A stretch of 64,000 nt of DNA from Adiantum capillus-veneris (GCA_014529385.2 CM043944.1:172052740-172116739); one strand, 5' to 3'; counted from the first letter of the stretch, positions 1-11,324 are shown. The notes: generated by a model from the sequence alone, not told the origin. Made by a program: numbers and translations.

Positions 1-1156
1 TTAACAAGTATGGTTTGCAGATTCTTTACCTAGCAAATGAGAATAGTTTCTTTTCTAATGGAGAGGTATATAATGGAATTGGCAAAAAAATTATATTGCA
101 GCTAACATGTGGCAAAAGCATAAGCGGTCAATGGAAAATACTAAAGTATAATATGTTTATTAATATCGTATTACTAAAGATTTATGAGCTATAGTCACTT
201 TATGTTCAGGCGGACAATCTGTTTGCGGGTCGCCGCGAGACGGACGTCCATAGCATAGCCTTCAGGCATCAACATAAATATCAATACTAGGGAAGTGACT
301 CGGATGAGGCATGGAAACTCACTAGGGTGTCAATCCTAATGAAGTGAACTCAAAGAGATGCAGCTACTAACTCTACAAGCAAATCAAACGCACTAAAGCC
401 AAGTAATCTGCCTATGTCCTTCTACACATCTCTATAGTCATCACGCCTGTTTACCATGCAAATCATATCGGATTCGCACGAAGCTTGAAGGAAAGCTACA
501 GGAGACTATCAGCAGCATATCCTATCACTGTCACAACATTCTGGATGGCTACACGGATCGCGATAGTTCGTCCCCAAGTACGCAAAAACCGTAAACGTAT
601 GATCCTAAAGGGTCGTTTTTGGGTCCATAAAGCCTCTCCTAGGGTCAAAACAACATAAAATACGCATATAAACACTCAAAACAGCGATTTAAGGCCACAA
701 TGGTTGCGTTTGATACCTACACCAAATCTTGAATGCTTACACTTGAATGAAAGAGCAGAGTAAGAAGAACACAATGCAATAAACAAAACGGAATTTGGAT
801 TACCGTAGCCACAATAGCGATGATTACAAGTTGGAGCCAAGAGGTCACTCCCTGTGCGTACAATAATAGTCACTTATCTTCAAAAAATAATCCCCCTTTC
901 CCACTAACCTTAGTGTATTATATACCTAGGGCTTTCTAAAATGGCTGGCGACCAACTTATCATGGACCTTTACATACATCATTGGAAAAATACATCTTTA
1001 ACTTAGACTTGACATAGACGATTGTCATTAGGCTTTTACAAGGTTTGATGTATTAAAAATCTGAAAAGTAATGTGACCACATCAAAACTTTGGCTGGCTG
1101 ACCCAAGGGGCGCCTTGGCTAGGTGGTCACTTGTATGTTGTTATCACCTCCAAACA
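1..1156 (-). repeat. 3' LTR of element H (partial, runs off the window)
   Basis: On the minus strand a G-rich tract ends at 1157 and is followed at once by TGTTTGGAGGTG, the normal junction of polypurine tract and LTR start. A TATATAATA box lies about 230 bp further in. The far end is either beyond base 1 or not recognisable. No convincing protein frame is present. Positions 551-569 carry a GGATCGCGAT motif resembling the palindrome repeats near 20 kb. Confidence 0.55.
914..927 (-). promoter_or_regulatory. TATA box of the element H LTR
   Basis: The minus strand reads CCTAGGTATATAATACACTA here. It lies about 230 bp downstream of the inferred LTR start, where U3 would end, so it is the likely transcription signal of the LTR. 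Inferred from position and sequence only. Confidence 0.45.
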
Positions 1157-1170
1157 CTCCCCCCTTCCTA
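1157..1170 (-). other. Polypurine tract of element H
   Basis: The minus strand reads TAGGAAGGGGGGAG directly before the TG that starts the LTR. This is the primer site for second-strand synthesis in LTR retrotransposons. Confidence 0.6.
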
Positions 1171-2489
1171 GCTCGTGTCGTCCCTTGACACGACCATTTG
1201 TAGTCTGGTCTTCTTGTTGATGAGACTCCCCCCTCCCTTGATTGAGTTATATCTGGCATGTTTTGCTTGTTCAAATGGGGTCCCCATTTGCCTTTGATTG
1301 ATGAACATGTGTTCTTTGTGATTTGGATGTTGTGGACGAGGCATTTGTGCATGTTGTTGCACATCTTGCTTTACCTTTCCATTTGTGCAGTTGGTCGATT
1401 ATACCTGCTTCTTTGGATACTTTGCCTCCTGGTGCAATTGACTTTTTATTGGAGCTCATACCTCAAAATGTTTGAGACTTTGACATGTGTGCACTTGCAT
1501 CTCCAATTTGATTTTCTTTGCCACTTTGTCAATAGAGCTTTGTTGGTATCTTTGAAGATAAAATTTGCACTTGTCAAAGCGTAGTTGAGAACAATGTGGC
1601 CCCATTTTATCTCTTTGAAGATCGTGTAACAAATTCTTTATTGGTTTCATTTGATGGAAGGAATATATACAATAGAATAGTGATGGGTGTTTCTAAATTA
1701 GGGTCTAGAACCTGAATGACCAAAGGGAAAAACCCAGTGGGAAAAAATGCCTTTGGTATACGCTCTTATTGGGGTTGAACACTTGGAAGTTGAGTACCTG
1801 TTCATGCAAGGTGAGTGCTTGGGAGAAATAAAGTAAGAGTGCGTAATGCAAGTGCCAATTATGGGACACTCTATATGCACATAAGATTTCTTTCAAGAAA
1901 ATCATGTTGTGTGAAAAATGAGTTGTTGGGTGCTTCAAGGAACAAATGTAGCACATGTGATATCCAAGGACATCTTAATAGCTTTCACATTTCCAAGAAG
2001 GGTTTTTGATGTTGAAGCTTCTCCACTCATTACTCACTATGCATAGTGCGTGAGTGTCTTTTGGACTCTCTTCTTCACTTTACCAAACTTAAAATACATA
2101 GACTTGGACTCTTATGCTCACCTATACCAGCATGAGCGACACAACATAAATATGCTCAACTCCTCCACCTTGAGTAGTACCTAGAATAGCTAAGACTCTT
2201 AGACCACAGAGAATATTACTTGAAGCTTTAGGACTAATGCCTTGCTCATTTAGTGGCTCAGTTTCCCAACTCTTGATTTTTATGCCATGTATTTTTAATG
2301 GCGACTTGGACTTACCTGTTCATGGCTTGAAACCCAATGCCATAAGTTCTTGAGATTAAGGCCTCTATCATTGCTTTGGTCTTTGGATGCCACCATCTTT
2401 TCAAGTAAGTTGGCATACTTTGACTCCTCTAGCTTCTTTTGTTGCATGGGATGTTCCGTAAGGAGGCCGCATTGTTGTACCTTGAGATT
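1171..2489 (-). other. Non-coding 3' internal region of element H
   Basis: No sustained reading frame with a recognisable domain was seen on either strand; the leucine-rich plus frame at 1258-1584 looks like a chance frame. At 2441-2560 there is an imperfect direct duplication of about 48 bp (unit containing GGATGTTCC, AAGGAGGCCGC and TTGTACCTTGAG), with starts about 70 bp apart. The stretch occupies the place where RT-integrase would be in an autonomous element. Confidence 0.5.
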
Positions 2490-3143
2490 TCAACCAAGCT
2501 CAAGGTACATCATTGTTGCATGGGATGTTCCATAAGGAGGCCGCATTGTTGTACCTTGAGCTTTCATTCTTGATGTAGAGGCTTTTCTTGAGCTTTGATG
2601 TGGGCTTGTTGAAGGTAAAAATGACTTGCGAGGATGATATTCTTCAATGTTTAGTTTGGCCTTAGCTTTTTCTTCTGCAGATGGTTGTGTCTTTTTTGTT
2701 GATGTCTCTTGGACCATCTTTGTTGTTGTTGTTGATGCTTTTTGTTGTTGCCCGAAGAAGATATTCTTCCAACTCTTTGTTAGGACTAGACTTTCTTTGA
2801 TGTGATGTGAGTCAACTATGTTGAAGTTGTCTTTGAACTCCCCATGACTCAACTTGAGTATTGCCTCTGCTATGCCAAAACTTGGGATTGGTGTTTTGGC
2901 ACTGGTGTCTACTCTTTCCTCCACTTCTTTAATTGTCGGATTTCCCATCATTATCCAAGTGCCATATGACATTATATTCTTAGTAGCATAAGGATCAATT
3001 GCATCCGAACATGTAACCTTGAGCCCTATTTGTCCGCATAAATTGAATTTGATCAATGTGGCATATTTTTCATCTTTGGCTTCTTCCTCATTCTTCCTTT
3101 GATCTTGAGTTTGTAGAACATCTATTGATGTGGAGCTTTGCAC
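2490..3143 (-). pseudogene. Element H protein, part downstream of the protease (unrecognised)
   Basis: About 217 codons in the same frame as the protease and separated from it by one in-frame TAA (about 3147-3149), so it was probably one protein. I do not recognise a domain. The C-terminal half is rich in K, E, S and T, with a low-complexity QQQKAST/TTTTK stretch, and looks like a flexible linker. No RT signature (such as a LPFGL-type or DD box) is visible. Its presence in the frame but lack of RT is the main evidence that H is a gag-pro element. Confidence 0.45.
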
Positions 3144-3149
3144 ATCTGA

Positions 3150-4514
3150 TTATTCCTGTACTTTCAACTCTGCATCATTTGAAGTTAGTTTCTTTGGAGT
3201 AGATGTTGTTGAGTCTTCAAGTATGTCAATGATGACATCTCCACATGGTTGTATTGCTCTCCTAGTTTGTGTTTGTGTAGCCTCCTCCATGACATAGCTA
3301 TTTGTCCCTCTATTTTCATTCTTACAAATCTTATTAGCATTTCTCAGCACTTTCAACATAAAACATGAAACTAGGTCGTAGCCTTCTTCATCATAAAACT
3401 TGGTTGGAGTTAGCTCATTTACACACACATCCAAGGTTGCCAATATTTGAGTCCATCCAAATGGCTCAAATAATTTCTCTGGAAAGGGTTCCGGTATGTA
3501 AGCTTCATCGTCCATTGATGTTTCTAGGATGAAATCCTCCTTCACTGAGCTTCCACACTTCGAAGCACCACACATCCAAAGTTCTCGTTTGGTTTGTAGC
3601 CACGCAGGTATGTCTTTCCCATTGACTATAGTAGAGTCAATTTCTTCTAAAGGAGTTCTATTCACATCTCTATAGCTATGGTCTTTGATGCTTATTTTTG
3701 TGGTGATCTTTTTATGTCTCAAGTATATATAGTCATAGCCCCAATCTTGAACCATCTTAAGTTGACACATGAAAGGTCTTCCTAAAATGATATCAAAATT
3801 GTTCCTTTTTACAAAATCTACTATTGCAAATGTATGTTCATATTCAATTCCACAAGAAGTCACAATAATTTGCTCTAGGATACCCAGAGGTTTTTTCGTG
3901 TATCCATCTGCAAGTTGCAGCTTCATTCTAGTTTTCCTAAGCGCTGGTCTATCCCATTTTTCCCAAATGTCTTTTGTGGCTATGGCTACTCCAGCCCCAC
4001 TATCAAGTATAGCCAATGTTTTAACTCCTTTGTATTCCATAGGTAAGGTGGTGTTTCCTTCTTCTCCTTCGCAATATTCCCCCACCTTGTTTATTGGCAC
4101 AGGTTTAGCGTTTGCACTTTCTTGTTGAGTTTTGTTTGATTGTTCATTTGAGGGTAGATCTTGAAGAGGTATCTTTAATTCCATCTTCCGCAAATTGTTG
4201 CCTACTTCATCCCATACATGTGGTATAATCTTAAGGAGTTCAGATAGAGTAATGGTGCGTTGTATTGGAGCTGACATCAACTCTTGCATACTCTTTGTAT
4301 CCATCATTTTGGATATGGCTTTCCTCTGAGATGGAACCACTCTAGTCTTTGAGTCTGCCTCATGTTCTCCTATGTATGAGGGTAAGGTCTTCAAGGACTC
4401 TGGTCTGCTTTCAACTGAAACTTCCGTCCCTGCTCCATTTAGAGATTGAATGTCTCCCTGATAGACTTCATGCCCTGTACTGACCTTAGTTATGGGAGAA
4501 GATTGGAAATTCGT
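3150..4514 (-). pseudogene. Element H retropepsin-like aspartic protease
   Basis: The frame is open from the junction with element A (4514) to a TAA at about 3147. Counting from the codon at 4394, the catalytic motif LAILDSGAGVAI lies at residues 127-138 and the second conserved motif IILGRPFMC at about 202-210, the normal order and spacing for a Ty3/gypsy protease. The upstream part has the helix-rich SAPIQRTITLSELLKI segment typical of the gag-protease linker. Reading the minus strand across 16385/4514 keeps the protein in frame, so element A inserted into this gene. The protease would cut the gag precursor inside the particle. Its catalytic Asp is intact, but the frame is broken by the insertion and by the TAA at its end. 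Confidence 0.7.
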
Positions 4515-6093
4515 TGTAACATTTAATGGCCTAATAACTTGTGTGTAGCGGAAATTAGCATGAACATAGTGGGCATTTCATTAGAAAAGATTCCTAATGA
4601 GAATTACAAGAGTGCTTGGGCGGAGAGAGCAACAAAAAGAATAACACCTAGTTAGATAGCATGAACAATACTTCAAAAGAGAGAGAAATTAAGCTATTGA
4701 CAATAGTTGAGGACCGGATTTGCATGGAGCCGGTCCCCCCTCCAAAAGGCTTTGTATTATGGTTTCTCCCATCAAGAGAGACATTGTACAATACAATTCT
4801 TTGTATTCCTTCAAGACTAGCTAGTGCAATGAAGATGAAAGCTTCATGCACTAAGCAAAACACTTAGTAAACACAACTTGAATTATCCCCATTCTCAGAC
4901 CCAAGACCTCACACACCTTCGAAGATGGTGAGAGCTAGCAGGGTATGAGAGTAGATTGAGAGGAAGAAGGAGTATCTTACGAGAAAGATGTACATATCCT
5001 CACATAATCACTCATATTAGCATAGCTTTAGCTTAGTAATTACTAGCTTGGTAGAGGAGATGAGCATGCATTGAAGCTTGGCTCTTGGCTGGATTTGCAT
5101 CCACAAGCCAAGAGTGTGTCGATGTAGGCTTCTATCTCACAAGCTTGGAGTAGGTGATGAGCTCTCCATTAAAGCTTGGGAAGAGATAGTCTTCTCTTTC
5201 TTCACACATGAGATTGTGTGAGTGTGTGTGTGATAATGCCTTGAAAAAATCATCCCTCTCTCTCTCTCTTGGGTGAGCCCTCTTGCTATTTGCTCTTGCA
5301 GGCTCCCCGTTGGACCTCCCCAAGTCAAGTCAATGGCTATTAAGCAGCATAAGTGATAGCCTTCTGACATGTGTCCCCCTTTCCCCTTTTGTGAGATCTT
5401 AATCAATTAAACTTAATTGATTTAAATGAATTAAATCCCCATTGGACCTTTCCCCATTTTGAGCAATAGTAATTAAGTAGCCCATTGGGCTGCTCAATTC
5501 CTATTGGACCCCTTCACAGGCTGTCCAATAATCATCCAAGAGACTTAATTTTAATTGGTTCTTTTTAATAAGTGTTTTAAAATTAATTAGGCTAAATTTA
5601 CTCTAGCCTAATTCTCATTGGTCCACTTCAAGGGTCATCCAATAGGAATTGGGTACACCTTGTGGGCATCTGGCCTAGGGAGCTGACATGTGTCCCTCAT
5701 TCCCTTTGTGTAAAGGGAGTTTGTGTGTGTGTGTGTGGCCTTCTCTCTCATCCCTACATGCTAGGATCGTCCCCTCCTATGTAGGGATATTCAATGACTT
5801 TTTTGGTCACACACAAAGCATCCAATTTCCCTAGGGTTGACCTTTGGACACAACCTTTGAATTTTGGAACCTTAGCATTTTGGAAGTCTTAATGGGCTGA
5901 ACCTTAGGGTCTTTTTAGCCCATTGTTTCACATGGCTCTTTTGCAGATGGCCCCCCCTTTGGATCTCTAATGTGGTCGGTCTGCTAGCTTAACCAATATT
6001 CTAGCTTTTTCTCCCTTGGCACTTCCCCATATTAAACGATCAGTTTAACATGAGAAAATCATTTAGGAGAATTAGATATTGATTATTATGACA
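4515..6093 (-). repeat. 3' LTR of element A (1579 bp)
   Basis: Direct repeat partner of 14752-16384, TG...CA ends. The two copies align throughout with scattered substitutions and a few indels; this copy lacks the extra (GT)n/AAAGGGAGCTTGTG segment near 15960 and a CCTTTGGATCCCTA duplication near 16240 of the partner. Short frames within it are chance frames. The position that is TATATA in the 5' copy is TATGTA here (5778-5783). Confidence 0.85.
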
Positions 6094-6108
6094 TTACCTC
6101 TCTCTTGA
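6094..6108 (-). other. Polypurine tract of element A
   Basis: The minus strand reads TTTCAAGAGAGAGGTAA immediately before the TGTCATAATAA start of the 3' LTR. This purine-rich stretch is where a PPT is expected. Confidence 0.6.
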
Positions 6109-6289
6109 AATCATAGTCGTCCTCGACTATGGTGTAGAGAAGATAAAGCATATTCATGAGTCCTTTTTTTAGCGGTAGAGGATCCCTATGTTACCCTACA
6201 ACATCATTCCACAATGGATGACTTATCCATTTGGCTCTTGAGAGCCTGAGACTGCCGCAAGCATGTCTGCACATTAGTCCTATCAGTCT

Positions 6290-6451
6290 TCCATAGTAGA
6301 GTGACAAGCTCTACTTGGTGTTTGGGAGACGTCGTCTCCGCAAACTTGATCTAAGCATGCATACTACTTCATTTTTGTGCACAATAAAGAAAAAGAGAGT
6401 CTTATAAGACAAAAAAACTTTATTCATTTTTAACATTTTGTACATTTGCTT
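6290..6451 (-). pseudogene. Tail of element A pol, downstream of the copia insertion
   Basis: Continuation of the element A polyprotein after the chromodomain, separated from its upstream part (11535 and above) by element C. The minus strand reads on from the ACTCT target duplication and stays open to a TAG near 6311, ending RSSLRRRRLPNTK, a basic tail. The remaining bases to the polypurine tract (6109-6289) hold nothing I recognise. Confidence 0.4.
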
Positions 6452-6456
6452 ACTCT

Positions 6457-6683
6457 TGTTACCATATACATGTGGTAGTGATGTGTGTGAACACACTAGG
6501 ACCGCCGGGGCATTTTTTCCCTCTTTAGGAGGTTTTTTCCCCTGTGCATTGTATATACGCCCATCACTCTAGGGCTATCTATCTTTCCATTGCACACTAA
6601 GTAACACACTCTCTATTGTGTGCCTTGAGCTTCCTTCGTCTTCTCCAAACTGTGTGTGTTTCTTTGCAACCCTAATTCCAACA
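6457..6683 (+). repeat. 5' LTR of element C (227 bp)
   Basis: Direct repeat of 11325-11529. It contains 22 extra bases (TAGTGATGTGTG...) after CATGTGG that the 3' copy lacks. The A+T-rich TATATA at 6552-6557 is the likely TATA box, followed by CTCTAGGGCTATC. Confidence 0.9.
6552..6557 (+). promoter_or_regulatory. TATA box of the element C LTR
   Basis: GCATTGTATATACGCCC in the 5' LTR, repeated unchanged in the 3' LTR. It is placed about 95 bp into the LTR, as expected for a short copia LTR. Inferred from sequence alone. Confidence 0.45.
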
Positions 6684-6685
6684 AT

Positions 6686-6697
6686 TGGTATCAGAGC
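6686..6697 (+). other. Primer binding site of element C
   Basis: TGGTATCAGAGC, two bases after the 5' LTR. This is the standard plant PBS complementary to the 3' end of initiator methionine tRNA. Confidence 0.9.
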
Positions 6698-6963
6698 AGG
6701 TCACGTCCTCCCGGGCTTAGTCGCCAACTGCTCCAGCACACGCCTGCTCACTTTCTCCGATTTGGGCTCATTTTGGCCTCCGTTTCCACTATAGGCAGTA
6801 CTGCACAGGCTATTTCGTCATTTTGTGCAGATTTTCTGTCAGTGCCGTTTTCTGCATAACAGGTGCCTTATAGTCTTCTACAGTTTGTGCTATATAGCAC
6901 AAGTTGTTCCCGCTCCATTTCTCCTATTTTCGGGCAGTTTTCACATCAGGTGCAGCATTTACC

Positions 6964-7554
6964 ATGGCTGACAACAACAACACAGATGTGTTCAAGATGT
7001 TTGCTGCTGAGGACAGGTTGGATGGGGACAACTACCCTATGTGGGCTTATATGATGCAACATGTTCTTGTGTCAAAAGGTGTTTGGAACATTGTGCAGGG
7101 CATTGATGTACGTCCTGGTTCTGAAGATGTAGGGGATGTTGAGGATGTTGCAGGTCTTGCTGCAAGGATTTCAGCTGTTAGAGTTGTTTTGCCTACGGCA
7201 GAACAAGCTCGTTGGGATGTTAAGGATGCGCAGGCTCATGCATTGATTGCGTTGTCTGTGAAGCGCACCATTATTCCTCACATCCGTTCAGCAAAATCTG
7301 CAAAACAGGCTTGGGATATTCTAGCAGGTCTTTATGCAAGCCGCAATGAAGCTAAAATTGCTTTGCTGCGTAAAGAGCTAGAGTCGAAGATTATGCATGA
7401 GGAAGATGATATGGACACTTTCCTTGCTAGTGTCAAGGATATCAATGAGCAACTCATTTCTGTAGGTGAAGTCATTTCGGACAGTTCCCTTGTGCAGACT
7501 GTTCTTGATGCCTTACCAGATTCCTACCAGACTTTGCTAGTACTTGGAGATTGA
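6964..7554 (+). pseudogene. Element C gag (capsid part), frameshifted from pol
   Basis: The start at ATG 6964 (MADNNNTDVFKMF) is preferred over the in-frame upstream ATG at 6904, because copia gag proteins begin close to the LDGDNYPMWAYMM motif seen here. The copia gag domain (UBN2-like) is visible: LDGDNYPMW, then SAKSAKQAWDILAGLY and the DMDTFLASVKDINEQL segment. After about 196 residues the frame runs into TGA TGA at 7552. The homologous protein continues in the next frame from about 7550 (LMTQGNPEVVKFDALC), so one indel near 7545-7555 broke the gene. A further in-frame TAG at 7659-7661 lies before the zinc knuckle. Gag forms the particle that packages the RNA. Confidence 0.85.
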
Positions 7555-7805
7555 TGACCCAAGGAAATCCTGAAGTTGTCAAGTTTGATGCATTATGCAC
7601 ATTGCTGTTGCAAGAGTCACTTTCTAGAAAAAACAGGACTAGGCAGCATGCAGTTGAATAGGCTTTTATTGCTTCTCAAAGAAAGGGTGGTAACAGTAAT
7701 GCAGCCACTTCTTATGGTTCTGCTGCGAGTGGCAAAAATTCTGTTCCTAATGCTTCTGCTGGCAGCACTTCGTCTGGCAATTCTGGTGATAAGGGCAAAA
7801 AGAAG

Positions 7806-10800
7806 ATGCGTTGCCATTATTGTAAAGCCAATGATCACTTGATCAAGTCGTGTCCTAAGTTGAAGGCCAAAGAGGCTAAGAAGAAAGAGGGTGGTTCCAC
7901 TGCAAATGTTGGTTCCACTACAAATGCAGCCATTGTTGAGTCTTCTGTGAAAGGAGATTGTGATGCTGATGTTGATGCAGAATGGGCTTTTAGCGCAGAG
8001 TGCACTTACAATCCTGCTGTCCATGATGCATGCTTGTCAGTTGCTGCAGATTCACATGTGTGGTATTTCGACAGTGGTGCTACAAAGCACATTACCTCAC
8101 ATCGTGAATTGTTTACCTCTCTCGAGTCTGTCCCTCATGGGAATTCAATCACTTGTGCTAACTATGCCTCTTATCCAGTTCAGGGAGTTGGAAAGATTGT
8201 GCTTACTGCTGCTAATGGCAGTTCCTTCACACTTGTTGATGCACTTTATGTACCTGGGATCAAGAAGAATCTCTTGTCTGTATCCGCACTTGCTAGACTT
8301 GGACTTGTAGTCAAATTTGTGGATGACAGATGTACAGTTCATGATCTCAGTTTTGGTGATGAAATTATTGCATCTGGGCTTTTGTGCCGTGGGCTGTATA
8401 AGCTCACTTTGTATGACAAGTGTGGACAAAATTTTGCAAATGCTGTTGCAGATTCAAGGGCTATTTCAGATGCAAAACTTTGGCATGCGCGTTTTGGTCA
8501 TCTAAATTTTGCCAGTTTGCTGCGTTTGCAGAAATCTGATATGGTTGCTTCTTTGCCGCCTCTTGAAGCACCTGTCAAACATGTTTGTGAAGGCTGTATT
8601 CTGGGTAAAATGCAGCGTTCTAAGTTTCCAAAGGATGGTTCAGTTAGGGCCACATGCAGGTTGCAGCTTGTGCATAGTGATGTTTGTGGGCCCATGCAAA
8701 CTCCGTCCTTGGGCAATTACCTGTACTTCGTGACTTTCATTGATGATTACTCCAGGCATGCATGGGTATTTCCGCTTAAAGCAAAGTCCGAAGTTTTTAT
8801 GTGCTTCAAACAATTTTTGGCTATGGCTGAAAATGTCTCAAAATGTACTATGGGCACCCTCCGTTCCGATCGAGGGGGGGAGTATATGTCTCATGAATTT
8901 AATGCATTTCTGGCTAGTCGTGGGATAAAACACCAATGTACAGTGCCTTATACACCTCAGCAAAATGGTGTTGCTGAGAGGAAAAACAGGTCACTAACGG
9001 AAATGGCACGATGTATGGTCAAAAGTCAAGCTTTGCCGCATTCTTTTTGGCTTGAGGCCATCATGTGTGCCACTTATGTACTTAACAGGTGTCCTACGAA
9101 AGCTTTGCAGTCTATTACTCCATATGAAGCATGGCATGATAGAAAACCTTCTATTGAGCACATGCGTGTTTTTGGCTGTTTGGCATATGCTTTGGTGCCA
9201 CAAGTGCAGCGCAGAAAATTGGATGATAAGGCTGTCAAATGTATTTTTGTTGGATATAGTGCTGAAAGCAAAGGTTACAGGTTGTATCATCCGCAAACAA
9301 AACGTATTCTGGTTTCACAGGATGTAGTGTTTGTGGAAGACTCTGTTCAGCCCTTGCTGTCATGTACTAGAGACAGTAATGTAAGCTCACAAGACATTTA
9401 TGACACTTTGTTGCCTCTTTTCAGTGGTGGAAATACGAATGTAAGTTCCAATGAGGCAAATGTACAGCCTATGGGGGTTTCTGAAAATGTTTTAGAACAG
9501 CCTATGACTGATGCAGATGTACATGATGTACTTGATGAGGAAAGGGCTGAAAATGAGCAGGCTAGAGGTATGCAAAAATGGCTGGTGCACACTTTGCGTG
9601 ATAGTAAATTGGATGCACCTTTATCTAGTCGTACTCGTTCAGGCTCTCGCCATGCATCTTATGCATCAGATTGTTATGCTTTGGCTGTGTCTAGTTTACA
9701 TGATGTTGAGGAGCCTCTGTCTTTTGATGAAGCACAAAATTCAGAAAATTGGATTGCTGCCATGAAATCAGAATATGATGCACTTATAGAGAATGACACA
9801 TGGACTTTATGTGATTTGCCTCCTGGCAAAAAGGCCATTGGTACGAAGTGGGTTTACAAGTTGAAACGCAAGCCAAATGGTGAGATCGATCGCCATAAGG
9901 CTCGACTTGTTGCAAAGGGTTATGCACAACAAAAAGGCATAGATTATGAAGAGACTTTTGCTCCCACTTGTCGTATGACTACTGTGCGTTTTCTATGTGC
10001 ATTGGCAGCTCATTTTGGTTGGGATGTACATCAATCAGACATTGTTACTGCTTTCTTGAATGGTGACATATCTAAGGAAGTTTATGTAACGCAGCCTCGC
10101 GGTTTTGTCATAAAAGGACAAGAGGACAAAGTGTGCAAATGTAAGAAGGCTTTGTATGGGTTGAAGCAATCTCCTCGTGCTTGGTATGAGAAAGCTGACA
10201 CTCATTTGGTTAAACGAGGCTTTCGTAACAATCCAACAGAAAGCACATTGTATGTAAAGCGTGAGGATGATGTATTTCTCATTGTGGTTCTTTATGTTGA
10301 TGATTTGCTGATCACTGGACCAAATGAGAGACATATTTCTGAATTTAAGGCTGATTTGAATGCTACTTTCAAGATGAAAGATTTGGGGCTGTTGCATCAT
10401 TACTTGGGTATACAGTTTAAGCAGTGTGATGGTGGTATTGCCTTGTGTCAGAAAAGTTACATAGAGACATTGCTATGTAAGTTTGGACTTGAGGACTACA
10501 AACCTATTGCCACACCCATGGAAACAGGTTTGAAGTTGAGTCTACATGATGCTGGCGATCCTGCTGATGTCACTCTTTACCAAACTGCTGTTGGCTGCCT
10601 CATTTATGTATGCAACACGAGGCCAGATATTCAGTTTGCAGTCTCGCAGGTCAGCAGATTTATGCATAGCCCAGGGTCTAAGCATTGGCAGGATGTCAAG
10701 AGGATTTTCCACTACCTTAGTGGCACTTTACATCTTGGCTTGTTTTATCCCAAGGGGGGATCATTGCCGCCAGACTTACATGCTTTTTCGGACTCAGATT

Positions 10801-11249
10801 GGGCTGGTTGTTTTGACACGCGAGTGTCCACAAGTGGTTTTTGTTTCATGCTTGGCAGTTCATGTATATCATGGTTGAGCAAGAAGCAACCTACTGTGGC
10901 CACTTCGAGTTGTGAGGCTGAGTACAGGGCAGTCTTCACAGCTACGGTTGAGTGTGTATGGCTCAGACGCCTTATGGCTAACTTGGGTGTTGGACAGGAC
11001 ACTGCCAACACTATCTACACTGACAGTCAGAGCGCATTGGCAGTTGCGAGGAACCCAGTTTTTCATGCTCGCACAAAGCACATTGAGGTGCATTACCACT
11101 ATGTCAGGGAGAGGCTCTCAGCAGGAGAGATCAGCTTGGCTTATGTGCCAACACAGGACAACCTTGCAGATCTTTTCACAAAGGCATTGTCTCGTGAGAA
11201 GATTGAACCTTTCCGCAATGCTTTGGGCTTACTCCCCTTTGTGGACTGA
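7806..11249 (+). CDS. Element C pol polyprotein: zinc knuckle, protease, integrase, RT, RNase H
   Basis: An uninterrupted 1147-codon frame; the ATG at 7806 is internal to the original gag-pol and is only the first Met after the TAG at 7659. Domains: CCHC knuckle CHYCKANDHLIKSC (residues 3-16); protease WYFDSGATKHIT (Asp 89); integrase zinc site H227, H232, C261, C264; integrase catalytic D292 (HSDVCGP), D355 (SDRGGEY) and E391 (NGVAERKN), giving the D-D35-E spacing; RT from about 660 with KWVYKLKRKPNGE and the catalytic YVDD at 830-833; RNase H with SDSDWAGC, SCEAEYRA and DSQSA. It ends LLPFVD at TGA 11247. All catalytic residues are present. The products would copy the element RNA and insert the DNA into the genome. 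Only the upstream frameshift and TAG prevent a complete gag-pol. Confidence 0.95.
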   Translation: MRCHYCKANDHLIKSCPKLKAKEAKKKEGGSTANVGSTTNAAIVESSVKGDCDADVDAEWAFSAECTYNPAVHDACLSVAADSHVWYFDSGATKHITSHRELFTSLESVPHGNSITCANYASYPVQGVGKIVLTAANGSSFTLVDALYVPGIKKNLLSVSALARLGLVVKFVDDRCTVHDLSFGDEIIASGLLCRGLYKLTLYDKCGQNFANAVADSRAISDAKLWHARFGHLNFASLLRLQKSDMVASLPPLEAPVKHVCEGCILGKMQRSKFPKDGSVRATCRLQLVHSDVCGPMQTPSLGNYLYFVTFIDDYSRHAWVFPLKAKSEVFMCFKQFLAMAENVSKCTMGTLRSDRGGEYMSHEFNAFLASRGIKHQCTVPYTPQQNGVAERKNRSLTEMARCMVKSQALPHSFWLEAIMCATYVLNRCPTKALQSITPYEAWHDRKPSIEHMRVFGCLAYALVPQVQRRKLDDKAVKCIFVGYSAESKGYRLYHPQTKRILVSQDVVFVEDSVQPLLSCTRDSNVSSQDIYDTLLPLFSGGNTNVSSNEANVQPMGVSENVLEQPMTDADVHDVLDEERAENEQARGMQKWLVHTLRDSKLDAPLSSRTRSGSRHASYASDCYALAVSSLHDVEEPLSFDEAQNSENWIAAMKSEYDALIENDTWTLCDLPPGKKAIGTKWVYKLKRKPNGEIDRHKARLVAKGYAQQKGIDYEETFAPTCRMTTVRFLCALAAHFGWDVHQSDIVTAFLNGDISKEVYVTQPRGFVIKGQEDKVCKCKKALYGLKQSPRAWYEKADTHLVKRGFRNNPTESTLYVKREDDVFLIVVLYVDDLLITGPNERHISEFKADLNATFKMKDLGLLHHYLGIQFKQCDGGIALCQKSYIETLLCKFGLEDYKPIATPMETGLKLSLHDAGDPADVTLYQTAVGCLIYVCNTRPDIQFAVSQVSRFMHSPGSKHWQDVKRIFHYLSGTLHLGLFYPKGGSLPPDLHAFSDSDWAGCFDTRVSTSGFCFMLGSSCISWLSKKQPTVATSSCEAEYRAVFTATVECVWLRRLMANLGVGQDTANTIYTDSQSALAVARNPVFHARTKHIEVHYHYVRERLSAGEISLAYVPTQDNLADLFTKALSREKIEPFRNALGLLPFVD

Positions 11250-11312
11250 TTCTGTCCTCAGGGCATGGCACTTCCCTTTACTCATGTGCCAGCTCTTGTT
11301 CACCGCATCACT

Positions 11313-11324
11313 CCAGGGGGGATT
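11313..11324 (+). other. Polypurine tract of element C
   Basis: CCAGGGGGGATT directly before the 3' LTR TGTTACC. Standard position and composition. Confidence 0.85.

Noticed and set aside
1258-1584. Leucine-rich plus-strand frame that looks like membrane segments
   Set aside because: Hydrophobicity comes from TTG/CTT-rich DNA opposite the element H strand; there is no homologue I know and no promoter context.
7617-8024. Minus-strand frames opposite the copia gag-pol
   Set aside because: They are shadows of the strong plus-strand coding frame.
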